A stretch of 64,000 nt of DNA from Diabrotica undecimpunctata (GCF_040954645.1 NC_092803.1:12463230-12527229); one strand, 5' to 3'; positions 22,270 through 33,541 are shown, counted from the stretch's first letter. The notes: generated from the letters alone by a model not told the origin. Translations and numbers: made by a program.

Positions 22270-23475
22270 GAGGTGTCAGTTTTTTTTTGCTGTGTTGTCA
22301 ACCATTTTTTCACCTGCACGTTTTAAACTTTTGTGTGTCTTATTTCTCTGAAATAGTATGTTTTTTTCCGTTTTACATCTAAAACACAGTACTGTGGAAC
22401 CAAAACCTTCCTTTCCTACTACATATAATCCACATGTGACATGAACAGGATTATTGCTGACAGCTATGGGCGCTAGTGGTAGGATTCTGACATGTGGCAC
22501 AAATTGGTTCACTGTACTCGGTCCTCTTTAACTGACTAGATTCTTCGTCAATGTTATTAGCATCAACATTTGTAGAGTAATTGTCACCTAGATTTGAGAA
22601 ACTAGGTTCAGCCAATATAATTTCTAAATGAACATTATTACTTATTAGATTCGTAGTGATTTCACAATTCTCAGGATTTTCAGGTTGTTCGAGTAATGTC
22701 TCTGTGATTTAAGTTTAATCATTCCATGCTACATTCGATCTCTCGGTGTTTAAACTCTGATGCTGTATCTCAGTACTATCGTCACATTTCTCATTTCTTA
22801 ATTTTTGTAACTGTCTTCTGTTTCAAATTTCATCAACAACTGGGAGGGTATATTAGTACCTTTTAAACCAGTTTTAGGATTACTACTATAATTTTGCAAA
22901 CAGGGCAGAGTGCTACCAGTTCTTCTATCACTTTTGCCGTAAACTCTCGTCCATTGTCAGATTGTAAAATATATGAAGCACCAAAAATCAAAAATATTTC
23001 CATAAGCTTCATTTCTACCTTACTCGCCTCATTTTCGTTTTCAATGGACTGCGGTTCAACAATTTTGTAGCATTATCTTGGTAATTGAGCAGTCATTTAT
23101 ATTTGCCATCAGGACAAGATTAAAAATTAATCAAGTCAACCTGTCCTTGAATATTAAAATCTTGAGAAAAAATAGGTTGTGTTACTATACCTTTTTTGGG
23201 AAAATTTCTCTTATTATTGCATGTGGGACAGAGTGACACAAATATTTCAACAGCTTTTTTTGCTATATAATATAGGTTCTTAAGACTATACATCATTTTG
23301 TCTCGACCTCCATACCCCAATCTATATGTAGAGTATTTAGTGTATGAAAATATTCCTCTTTGGGTTTAATTCGTATTACGGGGTCTTCAGGATTTTGTCT
23401 TTTGAATATAAGATGTTCTTCATTGCCTACTGTGATGAAATCGTATTTTGATAACCAAAGCCAAGTTCAACGACA
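22270..23475 (-). pseudogene. Integrase-like (KRBA2/Ginger-type) pseudogene
   Basis: Minus-strand pieces give, from high to low coordinate, a zinc-binding-like region (MGYGGRDKMMYSLKNLY, then LCPTCNNKRNF), the start of a catalytic core (FNIQGQVDLINF), then ILQSDNGREFTAKVIEELV around the second catalytic aspartate near 22950. A C-terminal region with HVTCGLYVVGKEGFGST lies near 22440. The order H2C2-like zinc region, D, DNGREF fits retroviral-type integrases domesticated or carried by Ginger-type DNA transposons (the KRAB-A domain-containing 2-like proteins of insects). Several stops and frameshifts break it. No reverse transcriptase is adjacent, which argues against an LTR element. Confidence 0.55.
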
Positions 23476-23794
23476 TGACTGACTGAAAAGCCCCCATACC
23501 ATTGACGTAATTTGTTTCTTGACCACCGCGCCGCTAGTAGCACCAGTTAACTGGTCGAAAAATAGTCGTTCGCCAATAATAAGACATAGAAGTCCTGCTT
23601 TCTTTGTTAGTCATGGACACATGGGAATGTTATCATAAAGATTCGACTTAATAGCTAGTCGTTTGGTTTAATGGCGTCGATCCAATCAAACGACTATTTT
23701 TCGACCAGTTAACTAGTGCTACTAGCGGTGCGGTGGCCAAGAAACAAATTACGTCAATGATATGGCAGCTTTTCAATAAGCCATGTCGTTGAAC
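23465..23794. mobile_element. Foldback element with 106-bp inverted arms
   Basis: Bases 23465-23570 and 23689-23794 are inverted copies over about 106 bases with roughly nine of ten positions matching, separated by about 118 bases. The arms begin GTTCAACGACATG and contain TTGACGTAATTTGTTTCTTG. A smaller palindrome (23657-23697) lies at the inner edge of the right arm. There is no coding capacity. It is a MITE or foldback element. Confidence 0.8.
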
Positions 23795-23879
23795 TCGTTA
23801 ATTGCATAAAAATTCTACCAAATAACTAGTCGTGTGATTGAATGGCGTTATTTAATCAAACGGTTAATTGAACGACTAA

Positions 23880-24243
23880 TTCTACCATCTTGCTGCGACG
23901 TATATAAGCTTAAATGTGGCGACTGTCCAAAAACTTACATCGGTCAAACTGGTAGAACTTTTAGCAAACGGATAGTAGAACACAAAAGAAATTTCAATAA
24001 TAAAAAAACAGATTCTACGTACGCACTTCACATTATAGAACATAATCATTCTTTTAATGGCCAATTTTAAATTTAGACTATTTGAAATAAAGACCTTCAG
24101 CTATCTTGATTAAAATCTAAGGAAATTAACAAATTAAAAAATACAGATATGATTCTGAATGACCAACTTGACACAAACAGTTCTCCCCCTTCTCAACTTA
24201 TTCAGTTGAAGACTATAAAGTGTAAACGCATACCAAAAATATA
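23880..24243 (+). pseudogene. Penelope-like element, GIY-YIG endonuclease end
   Basis: The plus strand codes for CCDVYKLKCGDCPKTYIGQ, then TGRTFSKRIVEHKRN and YALHIIEHNHSF. This is the Cys-containing GIY-YIG nuclease that closes the ORF of Penelope-like elements: the VYKLKC-DC-K-YIGQT pattern with the downstream Arg (TFSKRI) and His residues. A frameshift after 24065 leads to the expected C-terminal peptide up to about 24243. The reverse transcriptase is missing: the copy is 5'-truncated directly next to the foldback element. Confidence 0.8.
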
Positions 24244-24253
24244 AAAGAAATAG

Positions 24254-24296
24254 ATCACTCGAGAACGGCACTCTGCCGAAACAGCTGTAGTGATAA
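24254..24296 (+). ncRNA. Degenerate hammerhead-like 3' end of the Penelope copy
   Basis: Downstream of the GIY-YIG frame, ATCAC (24255-24259) can pair with GTGAT (24290-24294). GGC and GCC flank a five-base loop before GAAA, and ACAGCTGT is a palindrome in the place of stem III. The CTGANGA core is not conserved (CGAGAAC instead). The layout therefore resembles the hammerheads of Penelope-like elements in decayed or variant form. Confidence 0.4.
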
Positions 24297-24309
24297 TAAA
24301 TTATAATAA

Positions 24310-25130
24310 ATTGAGTGGAACTTTAAAAACACAACTTTCCAGTGTTTTATTGTTGGATATCTATCAAGTAACGATCGAATCCATCACTGGTTTTATTAGC
24401 TGTCAACTCTACTCACGGTTATGCTCATAATTTAATAAAACGTATTATTCAAACTCACGAATGTCTTTTTTATTACCTCATAGTATAAACCATAACAATG
24501 TCTTCAAATCGTCATATTTCATTGTCACATTTTGACTTTTGGTCATAAACTAAATAAATAATCTTATCGCTTAAACCAGATTTATAAAATCCTATCAAAA
24601 GCGACCAACTCATAATAGTCATAATAGCCGTAATTGGATAAACAATATCTGTGATGTCCCAGATTACTGAAATACATCAATTATTGGAACTATTTGTATT
24701 ATCAGACAAATGCTAGTCATTAATCAAATACAAAATTAGTCGATGTAAAGAATGGGGGTCATAAAACTGATATTTATTTAGCGCTATTGAGTTTTATTTG
24801 TATTTTTCGAGATTTTAATAATTTTTTATTGAAATATATAGGTGGTTGTTTAACCCTACATTTATCTCGTGATAAATTTCGCGTTGGAAAAAATTCTGTA
24901 ATTACTAACTATAGATTAACTTTTTAGATAAAAAAAATATAACACTCTACATATTTTAAACCAGTTTTTATTTAAAAAAACAAACAAAATGCAAAGAAGA
25001 GGCTTTAAAATGAGTAGTAAAAAAATGAAAAAACATTGCTGTAATATACTATCAAAAAATAAATAATAAAATCTAAATTCAATTTCTCACAAAAATCGTT
25101 ATTAATGTTTACTGGAGCGTCATCATTTAC
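24310..25130. other. No recognised gene
   Basis: Very AT-rich. No family-like frame or clear inverted repeat noticed. Confidence 0.4.
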
Positions 25131-25900
25131 TACATTATACACCCAAGATTGTGCATTTGTGTCCTCTAATCGTAAGGTTCATTTTTATCAGTCTCTCGTT
25201 TATGACCTCCCAAGTAGTTATGTATTTCCTTAGCTTCTTACATATTAATATGGCAACACCTTGTTGAGCTCTTTTCTCCTTTGGTACCCCGGTGTAGAAG
25301 TGATCATATTCTCCGATGTTTTCTGATCCTTGGCCCTTTCGTTTTGTTTCGGTGATTACTGTGATGTCCAATTTTAGCTTACTCATTTCATACATTATTT
25401 CATTTATTTTAGGTCGAAAACCTTGCACGTTCCAAGTTCCGAAATTCATACTTTTTCGTAGCGTACGTCGTCGTTTGTTGATCGATTCATTCCGAGGCGT
25501 TTTGCTGGGTTTTTTAACATTTTATTTTTTTCTGAGTAACGGGGAGTTAGCCCGCCAGGGTTCAATTTTGAAGTTTTGCTTCTCCTAGGCAATTTGCTTT
25601 CACTGCAGCTTAAGAGCATCATCTACTCTTCGTCTGTAATCCTAGACAAGGAGCCCTTACAGGGTGCTATCAACCGGGCCAGTTAAAGCCTGGTTTTTTT
25701 TTAGAGGTGCTACTCCTCTATTCCTCCTCTTTTATCCGGGCTTGGGACCGGCTGCATCGGCTATAGAGCTACTCAAGTTACCCCACACCAACACAGGCAG
25801 AGTTTTTTATTCCTTTTTGCAATTATTAAAAATTTTAGTTCTTGTTATATTCTTTATCTCACCAATAATCTTTCTGTTTAAAAGTAACAAATTAATATGT
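25130..25900 (-). pseudogene. LINE 5' region with apurinic endonuclease start
   Basis: A minus-strand frame from ATG at 25449 reads MNFGTWNVQGFRPK, then LDITVITETKRKGQG and QQGVAILICKK. This is the N-terminus of the exonuclease-endonuclease-phosphatase domain of RTE-type LINEs (the N-W-N and T-ETK metal-site motifs are visible). The frame is cut off after TILGV at about 25135. The bases above 25449 to about 25900 are GC-richer and probably the element's 5' leader. This is the only 5' LINE end recognised in the window. Confidence 0.7.
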
Positions 25901-25904
25901 AGCT

Positions 25905-26430
25905 TCTACTTATTTTAAAAATATCACTAATGTTTAGTGGCAAGTACGAAGTTAACGTGAAACTCATTAAAGGACCAGTTTTTTGTGAGACTTTTTCTTT
26001 TGCTCGTTCCTTTTTATTTCAAACCATATATTTTTTTAAGGTAGGAAACGACATAGAGTAAAAAAGAGGTTTATTTCTAGCCGACCAACCAGGTACTGGA
26101 GTCAGAATAATTTTTTGTTGCAGACTATACAAGCACCTCACTTTCAGCGATTACGAAATGAATGATGAATTTTGATGTTTAAATACCATTTTTAATATTA
26201 TTTTCTTAAGTATGTCAAACATGTCAACAATGTCAAACCATTATTTAGCATGGTGACTACGCTACTACCTACTCGTGTATTTATGAGATTTCATGGCTTA
26301 TCTGAATTTCTTCGATGGCTTCAAATAAATAATAATATATTTATAATAATTAAGATTTTTAAAACTTTCTATTTTATAAATTTTTATTGTAATTTTACAA
26401 AATAAATACGAAATTTTTAAAATATAAAAT
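25905..26430. other. No recognised gene downstream of the P450
   Basis: AT-rich sequence after the P450 polyadenylation signals; no family-like frame seen. Confidence 0.4.
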
Positions 26431-26433
26431 TAC

Positions 26434-26449
26434 TTTATTTATTTTTATT
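26434..26449 (-). terminator. Polyadenylation signals of the P450 gene
   Basis: Two AATAAA hexamers on the minus strand (26444-26449 and 26434-26439) lie about 63 to 80 bases past the P450 stop codon, the normal position for the 3' end of an insect mRNA. Confidence 0.6.
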
Positions 26450-26511
26450 TAATATAGAATGAAAAATATTTCTTTATAAACAGTTGAAAAGCTACTACTA
26501 GTTTTTAAAAT

Positions 26512-26678
26512 TTACAATAATTCTTCCATCGTCAACCATACATCTCCGTCTATAGCAGTAATAAAACTCTTTGTGGTGTATTTAATTGGGACTTTTGTCT
26601 TCTTATTCAGTGTTACATTGAAGTTTTTAATAACGGAAGCAACTCCAACTTTAGCCTGTAACATTCCGAATCTTGCAC
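26512..26678 (-). CDS. CYP6-like cytochrome P450, exon 4 (C-terminus)
   Basis: Residues 461-515 with the stop at 26512-26514. The exon opens after an AG acceptor (26680-26679); its first two bases complete the glycine split from exon 3, so the haem loop continues as CIGARFG. It then reads MLQAKVGVASVIKNF (helix L side of the haem pocket) and a C-terminal beta region ending AIDGDVWLTMEELL. No stop or frameshift is present. The exon was found by matching the expected P450 ending and the splice phase; it is too short to stand out as an open frame. Intron 3 (26679-31612, about 4.9 kb) contains the Harbinger/LINE nest and a LINE endonuclease remnant. Confidence 0.92.
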
Positions 26679-27184
26679 CTAAAAAGATACAAAAACAGAA
26701 ATTTTCAGTAATATATATGAATAAAGGTTACATATTACAAAAATCAGGATAGGGTCTTAGAATCTATGAAAGTCTTAGACGTACAGGTTGTGGAAACTAG
26801 AAATGAAAATCCTATAATTGGCACGCCGACTTGATGCGCAGCAAAATTACCAAAATTATCTTAGTAGGGGAAGTAAACTCGAACTGTTAGCTACGTTTAA
26901 AAATCACATAGTCAAGTCCCAGCGTTCATCCTTAGTCCTGACTACGGCCGGTTTCACAAAGTAAAGTTACCTTACAGTTAAGAGATAACCAGCGGTTACC
27001 CTGAAATATAGGTTACACAATATCAAGGTCAACAGCTCCGGTTGTGATTAACCTACTAAATTTTTAACCCAAAGTTAAAGCGGTGGTTTAGAGCTTGACC
27101 AGGATATCCTAACCTAATTTCGAATTTCGTTTTGTTGACATTGACAGAGCGTAGAAAGACACGTAAATTATTGATTAATCAGAT

Positions 27185-27403
27185 ATGGATCAATATGATG
27201 TAAATGCTTTTAGTAGTGATGAGGAAGCTAACAGACCAAGAATCATTAGGCACAGAACAAATCATTTTAAAGAACTAGACCATGAAGATTTTTTCTGTCG
27301 GTTTAGATTCTCAAAAAACACAGTTGAAAATATTTTGGAGCAAATTGAAGATACATCTCCGAAGATAAATATCTTGAACATTTTTGTGGGTTCCATTTTA
27401 TAA
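27185..27403 (+). pseudogene. Harbinger transposase N-terminal fragment
   Basis: A 72-codon frame from ATG at 27185 contains RPRIIRHRTNHFKELDHEDF followed by RFRFSKNTVENILEQIE, the N-terminal helix-turn-helix-like region of HARBI1-type transposases (R-R-N-F-LDD-DF--RFR--K-TV--LL). It stops after about 70 residues without the DDE nuclease. The deletion of the catalytic part makes it non-functional as a transposase. Confidence 0.7.
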
Positions 27404-27696
27404 TTTTAATTTTAACTTGGAAGAACAAACAACCACTAATTAGAACAAACTACCACACTAGAACAGAAATTGAAAATGAGAATAATATTTCTATATTGTT
27501 TTCGATCTAACGTGACAAATGTGTCATAACTCATCTATACTGGTCAATGTCCATAATATTTACTGACAATATTCCATAAAAATCTGATTATTGCTCATAA
27601 TTTCCTACCAACATAAGAAAAATAAAACGAAACCTAAGGTTAAGTGACCATAACCGAATCTGTGAATGTGAAACGGCTTCTGTCAGTTAAACTAGG

Positions 27697-29797
27697 GGTT
27701 CTGGGCAGACTAAACCGAGCCTTAACCCATCTTGAACTGATTGACGACGCTCAAGCTGACTTCAGGAAACACAGGAACACCATGGACCATGTAGTCGATT
27801 TTGCCCAAAAAGTCAAGGATGCTTTCCACCGTAAGATGTCAACAGTAGCAGTGCTAGTAGACCTCAAAGCTGCATACGACACAGTATGGAGAGGTTTGCT
27901 GTTACACAAGATAGCGAAGTCCGGAGTTGACGGCAAACTATTCAATTGGATAAAATCCTTTCTCGGGGAAAGGTATCAGAGAGTCAAATTTCAGAACCAC
28001 TGTTCCAAATTCAGACTGCAAAGACAAGGGCTGCCACAAGGAGCTGTCATCAGCTGTCAATTGTTCAATTTAATGATAAACGATGTGCTCGAAATGATTA
28101 GAAAGACACCTGGTGTGGAAGCCCTCCTGTATGCAGATGACCTCCTAATATGGGCATCAAGTAGCAGTCTGAGAGCGCTCGAGGAAGTAATGAACCAGGC
28201 TCTAAAAAATCTAGAAAAATGGGCGGATAAAAACTGCCTAACAGTCAGTACAACCAAAACCGTATATCAAGTACTTAGCCTTTCAACAAAACAGACTGCT
28301 GTCAAGCTGACGTATAAAGGAGTTGATCTGGAAAGACAGGACGTAACAAAATACTTGGGGGTGTACATAGATAAGAAAATGACGTGGAAACCTCAAATCG
28401 ACAACATTGCAGAGAAAGCCACAAAGAGATGTCGACTACTCAAACGTCTCACAGCAACAAAGTGGGGCGCCACGCAAGATGTCCTGGTAACAACATACAA
28501 AACCTATGTCCGGCCGATATTAGAATATGGGAGTGAAGCTACAATAACTGCGAGTACAAACACCACCTCCAAGCTTGAAGTCGCCCAGAACACTGCCCTT
28601 CGCGTCATCACCGGTGCTCCAAAATCAACACCGATTACATCAATGGAAGCCCAGACCGGTATTGAACCAATACAATGCCGCAGAGAGCAACACGCGTTAA
28701 CCTTCTGGGAAAGGCAAAGACGAATACTTCCACAAAAATGGGACGAATATAGACAAGCAGCCTCACGTCTTAAAACACAAACCACTCCGCTTACAGTAGC
28801 AAACCAAATCATGGAAAAATACCACATTGTCCTGTCGGAAGCCGCCCCCTTCCCAGCGCAAACCACACTGGCCCGCTGTCTACCAAATACAGAATTACTG
28901 CTTGAAAACCATAACGACCCGAAGCACTTATCGTCAGACATTGCCCTAAGGAAAGCCGCCCTAGAGACGATACACACCAAGTACTCAGCACATGAGTGGA
29001 TCCACATATACTGCGATGGATCCTCGATGCCGGACTTGGGAAGAACAGGAGCAGGATAAGTCTCAACGTTCTTCAAAGGCTCTATAGCTGTGGGTGCCCC
29101 TCTCACCAACTACAACGGCGAAATTGCTGCTATACACGAAGCTGCAAAAAATCTTGAGAATTTCCAACACCCCCAAAAAGTTGCCTTTTTCATCGACTGC
29201 CAAGCCACAATCCTCGCCCTGTCGACAAATCGATACACCGACTGTGCCAAAACAATATCTTGCCGCGTCCAACTATCGAACTTGATGGAAAAAGGGTGGC
29301 TGATTACTCTACAATGGATCCCTAGTCATGTCGGTGTTGAAGGAAATAGAGCGGCGGATGAACTTGCAAAAGAAGGCACTACTCTTCCACAGCCCCCTAG
29401 CTTCCAATCGTACACATCAGCAAAGTCCACCATTAGAAGAGGAATCAAAGCGAAGATAAAAGAGCAGCAAATACAAGCCGGTGCTGGAAAATCTTGGGCC
29501 CACCTAATAGAGTCACCAATCCCTCGCAACTTGCCGAGACCCATCAGTGTAGCCGTGTTCAGAACAACTACGGGGCATGACTACCTGGCCTCCCATCTAC
29601 ATCGCATCGGCGTCCGCGAAAATGACAACTGTCCACTATGTGATCAGCCCCAGATGGATGCTGCTCACCTTCCAGAGTGCCCAACCCTGAAAACAGACCC
29701 ACCCGAGGAGGATGAAGATTGCCTACGAGAAACGGCTCGTCTATACTGGTCAGCGCGCCACCAAATGGCTAACATGCCAAGGGTGGGCGTTGGCTAG
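27697..29797 (+). pseudogene. Reverse transcriptase/RNase H ORF of the I-like LINE
   Basis: The first part (to 29059) holds the polymerase with the YADD motif near residue 164 of the open frame, the thumb, and the start of RNase H (HIYCDGSSM, first catalytic Asp). After a TAA stop the same frame resumes with GEIAAIHEAAKN (catalytic Glu), FFIDCQATILAL (catalytic Asp) and WIPSHVGVEGNRAADELAK (His and last Asp). A C-terminal zinc knuckle-like CPLCD...AHLPECP follows. All RNase H residues are visible; the single premature stop is the only evident break. The RNase H places the element in the I/R1-type group of LINEs. The recognised open start at 27644 lies in flanking sequence and is not the true start. 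Confidence 0.85.
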
Positions 29798-29811
29798 TAA
29801 GTAAGTAAGTA
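27700..29811 (+). mobile_element. 5'-truncated I-like LINE with RNase H and 15-bp target duplication
   Basis: The insert is flanked by direct copies of AGTTAAACTAGGGGT at 27685-27699 and 29812-29826. It ends in a GTAA tandem tail (from about 29796). The plus strand codes for reverse transcriptase blocks (VAVLVDLKAAYDTVWR; LQRQGLPQGAVISCQLFN; ALLYADDLLIWAS), then an RNase H domain and a CCHC-like end. The 5' part with endonuclease is missing. One in-frame stop at 29057-29059 interrupts the frame between IYCDGSSM and the rest of RNase H. Confidence 0.9.
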
Positions 29812-29879
29812 AGTTAAACTAGGGGTAAAGGTTACTTAACTCCTAGGGTTAAAAACTGATTGTGAAACTGGCCGTAAGA

Positions 29880-30905
29880 GTATGCAGTATCAAGTTTCTA
29901 AAAATGCTTGCCAATATACACATCGCTAGGCGTTCCATACGCAGGTTTTCAATCGAGGTATTCACACGCGATGTTTCTCGTATCATTTTTAATCTGTCTT
30001 TCACGGATTCGCGGTACTATTCATGTGTATACACTGTTACTGTTTCTTTTTGAGCAGTCGTTCACTAAGAGATGGTAGGAGAGCGTCTATCTTTTACAAA
30101 AACCAAAATAATAGAGGTCGAAAAAACCATCTGTTGTGTACGGAAACCACTAGGTAAGAGATTAGAGGTAACCGACGATATACTGAAAAAAAAGGTCTAT
30201 TCGCTACGGTCACCAAAACAGAAAGCACGCAAAACACGTCTGTTTTCTAAATAATTTTTACACATGCAGTAGTTCATGGCAGGTTTACATAATTTAAAAC
30301 TGCAAGGTAAGAACTCGCGCTGCTCGTGGGCTAGTTTATTAAACATGTAATTGTATATAAATTTGGTACTGTTGATTCATGAGGATTATTATTAGAATTG
30401 TCGGTGTCGTTTGACAACTTAGATTTATCCAACCTTCGTCAACATATTGCAATACGTGACTATTTAAATAACGTTTTTTGCAAAAATATGTTAACTATGT
30501 CTTTAAACAAATAAAGTATACACTTATATCTCCCACTCCCACACAGGCTGCCAACATCACTAATGGAACAATAGGTTTTTGGAACCTAAAATTATGATGG
30601 ATACAATATGCGGGAACATTCAATAGCACTTAATAAGGCGATTGTTAACACATTCTTTCAAATGAGAGAATGTCGTCAGATACAGGATACAAATTGTGGT
30701 ATTTAGGGATAAGTAAGTGACACTTGGAATGACGTTGGAATAATTGTAATAGAAGTTATAAGAACGAGTGATAAAATAATGCCGGTGAAGTTTGTAATTC
30801 ATAAACAAGTTTTGAATGCTGTGTGTGTATGCTCCTTAAATGGGTTTAGTGGGTGAGAATAAAAGAAACTTTTTCTATGATCAATTAGGAAACAAACTGA
30901 ATGTT
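29880..30905. other. Intron 3 sequence with no recognised gene
   Basis: A small frame (30072-30254) codes for a basic peptide without family resemblance. The rest is AT-rich. Confidence 0.4.
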
Positions 30906-30919
30906 TTTCCATAAGAGGA

Positions 30920-31230
30920 GAGTATCATAATAGGAGGTAATTTTAATGCACTTGTGGGCTAATCCAAGAGAAAATATAAAGCAATACGTGAAGAAGTAGG
31001 TTTTGAAATTGGAAAGGAAGCTGGAGACGATATACTGAAATTAGCAGCAGCATTAGAAATAGGTGTTAACACATTATTTTAAAAGATATAGTAAACTTTT
31101 CACATATAAGGGCAGGAAAAATTATTCTCTAATAATTTTTTCTGGAAAAAAAGAAGAAATAAGAATTGTAAGGTAATAGTCAGTGAGACGGTGACTCAAC
31201 AACAAACGTTTCATCTACTATCTATTTAAG
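30920..31230 (+). pseudogene. LINE endonuclease fragment
   Basis: The plus strand, read with stops, gives IIGGNFNALVG, IREEVGFEIGKEAGDDIL and NTLF, then FTYKGRKN-like and VIVSETVTQQ. These match the middle and end of the endonuclease domain of RTE-type LINEs (G-D/NFN--VG, then GFG--N-EG--LL, then TFF). The polymerase is not attached. Confidence 0.5.
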
Positions 31231-31612
31231 TAAGACACTGTAATATTGACAAAAAGGAAGCGAATGTAGCAATATCAAAATGACAATCATCGTGATACCA
31301 GTATGAATAAAAGAAATATATTAAATAAAGAAACACAACCAAAATAAAATATAAGAAAATTGCTCAAGGGCATGTTTAATATCGAAATGATAATCACCTA
31401 ATAAGAGTAATTGATGAGTTCCAGGTTTCAGTAAGCAGTAAAAATAGAATCCTAAGAAAGATCTAAGTGCAAAACGCATAGTCAGGATATGTCTAATAGC
31501 CGATAATCTATTATCCATCAGAAAAAGTGGCAAAAATTCCGTTAATAAACCAAGTAGAACACCTTTAAGGTATAACCGAAATTCCAACAGTATGTGTTTA
31601 TATAAAAATTAC

Positions 31613-31864
31613 CTATACAGATCCTGGGTCCTTCTCCAAAGGGAATAAACGCAAACGGGTGTCTTTTGGCTTTATTTTCCTCGCTGAATCTTTCTGGATC
31701 AAATTTTTCCGGATCTGGATAATATTCTGGATCTCTGTGGATGGCTTGGAAAGGTATATGTACTTTAGTGCCCAATTCTAAGACGACATCTGTGCCAGGA
31801 ACCTTGTATTCTTTGTTACACATTCTTGGAGTACCTGGTAATGGTGGATGCTTCCGTAGCGTTT
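31613..31864 (-). CDS. CYP6-like cytochrome P450, exon 3 (K-helix to haem loop)
   Basis: Residues 377-460. An AG acceptor (31866-31865) precedes it and a GT donor (31612-31611) follows; both junctions are phase 1. The exon holds the K-helix motif ETLR (residues 377-380, the ExxR pair), the aromatic/PERF region [13 protein letters not shown] (residues 424-436), and the haem-binding loop [11 protein letters not shown] with the axial cysteine at about residue 459. The apparent continuation beyond CIG in the open frame is intron. The motifs are complete and unbroken, so this is not a pseudogene exon. Intron 2 before it is about 16.2 kb and carries most of the transposons of the gene. Confidence 0.95.
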
Positions 31865-32034
31865 CTATAAAAAAGTTTTTTATTATACTGTAAAATTTGA
31901 TTCATTCACAAATATAAGAAAATTGACAATTCAGCCTTAAGCTATAATTGAAATAGCACTATCGTTCTTCAAGATTATCGTTAATACGAAAGGTATGTGA
32001 AAGGCTTAGCTTACAACATATCGCCACTAAAGCA

Positions 32035-32835
32035 ACAAGGACAACAACCCAATCCTCCTACCAAAACATACATCATACCTATAACCATACCAACCCTGTA
32101 CAGAATTGAAAACAAATTCTTTTTTAAATCCCAAATGTCAACGACCTACTTAAATCTTATCGACTCTCAAAAAGACCTGAAGTATATTGTAACAGCACTG
32201 AATGTGTAGAAAATCTGTAAACGCTTGTTGCTGCAAAGGGCTATATGTGCGTACATAAATCCTATGACTGGAGTAGTAAAAAGTATCACTTAAACCCCTT
32301 GTAGGACACCAGTTCCGTTAATAGTCTTTTCGAGGCCTTAAATATACTGTAAGAGCACTACACTAAAGGTGTAGAAAGCCTGTTAACGCTTGGTACTGAG
32401 CAGGCTTCATCCTTAGCCCAGCAACTTTACGACGATACCTCGCTCGAGGTCTCGTTACTTATCGGCAACTTATCCCAACCCTTTGGATTCCAGACACTAC
32501 ATTCATCCTAGACACTCTTCATACTACGAGAATAGCCAAAATATTGCACAAGACAACGACAAGCTTTAAATTAGCTCACTCTCCTCACGTATGTCCATTA
32601 CCGTATATGGCTACGGTATTCCGTAAAGTTCTTCAGTCGAAGTGGCCAGAGTTGTATCACAGAACTTTATGGAACCATAATTCTCATAAATATGCACTTC
32701 CCTCTACGAAAACATATATCACACCCACAACAGTCCCAACTAGTACAAAATTGAAGACATATTGACAGATATTTGTCAGCAGTGGATTTTTTAAAATCTT
32801 AAATGCCAACGACCTCCTCACAAATTTTTTCTAAT
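32035..32835 (+). repeat. Diverged direct repeats in intron 2
   Basis: Two blocks of about 100 bases, near 32058-32155 and 32705-32820, share ctac-aaaacata-atca followed by atgccaacgacct-like sequence. Two further blocks, near 32170-32230 and 32335-32395, share taagagcact and gtgtagaaa-cctgttaacgctt-like sequence. They look like an old, diverged duplication of a non-coding repeat. No coding function is visible. Confidence 0.5.
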
Positions 32836-33541
32836 TTTTATTTTTTTCTTCAAACAAGGCAGCCAACGTCAGAACAGTTCAACCTTTTAATGTTGATGAC
32901 TTTCACGCAAAACTACCAGAGTCATCGAGGATAATTTACTTGGAATTATCTACAACAATCCTACATCCTTCGTAAGAGTATTTACTGACTTTCAACGCAA
33001 ATTTGCCGAAGCACTCTCGAGATGTATTACGATGAACGGGAATAAGATTTACATTGCGAGATGTTAATATATGCTCTGAAAAACCACTGTTCGAATTGCA
33101 AACAATAACACGCATTGCTCGCATACCCCATAACAAATGTTTCAATTTGTCTAAACTGCCGAGTTAACCATTTCGCCTTTAATAATAGATTCACCAACTA
33201 GTTAACATCATACTTAACCTGTATCTATTCTTAAGCAAATTTCTATGTGCGCAGTTATGGCATATAAATTATCCAAGGTACATTTAGCACATCCAGGTAA
33301 TTGTTTCTTATTCTACCTTATTACAGTGCTGTCTTTTCTAAATACGATTAATAAATTTAATAAATAACACACATTTAAAAATATATCTCTTCAATAAATA
33401 AAAATAACTTTTGATAGTATAACATCAGAAGTATTTTCGACAAACAATTGCATTAATAGTTCACCTTTTGCACATTCATTGTATCGGCATGTAACACTCA
33501 TATAGTTTTAAATGGAACACTATTAAAACTGTACAAATATT

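Larger units (their letters stand above)
26942..29873 (+). mobile_element. PIF/Harbinger element split by a LINE
   Basis: The ends are inverted: CGGCCGGTTTCACAAAG at about 26945 and the inverse of CGGCCAGTTTCACAATC at about 29873. Subterminal gttaacc/ggttaac-like motifs occur at both ends. Flanking bases allow a three-base T-A-rich target duplication with one change (TAC/TAA). Inside, 27185-27403 codes for a Harbinger transposase N-terminus. Without the inserted LINE (27700-29811 plus its 15-bp duplication) the element is only about 0.8 kb, so it is an internally deleted, non-autonomous copy. Confidence 0.7.

Noticed and set aside
28504..29109. 201-codon minus-strand frame
   Set aside because: Shadow of the I-like LINE polymerase on the other strand.
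31542..31612. Extension of the P450 exon 3 frame past the haem loop ([11 protein letters not shown])
   Set aside because: A GT donor follows CI-G and the correct continuation (GARFGMLQ) is in exon 4, so this is intron.
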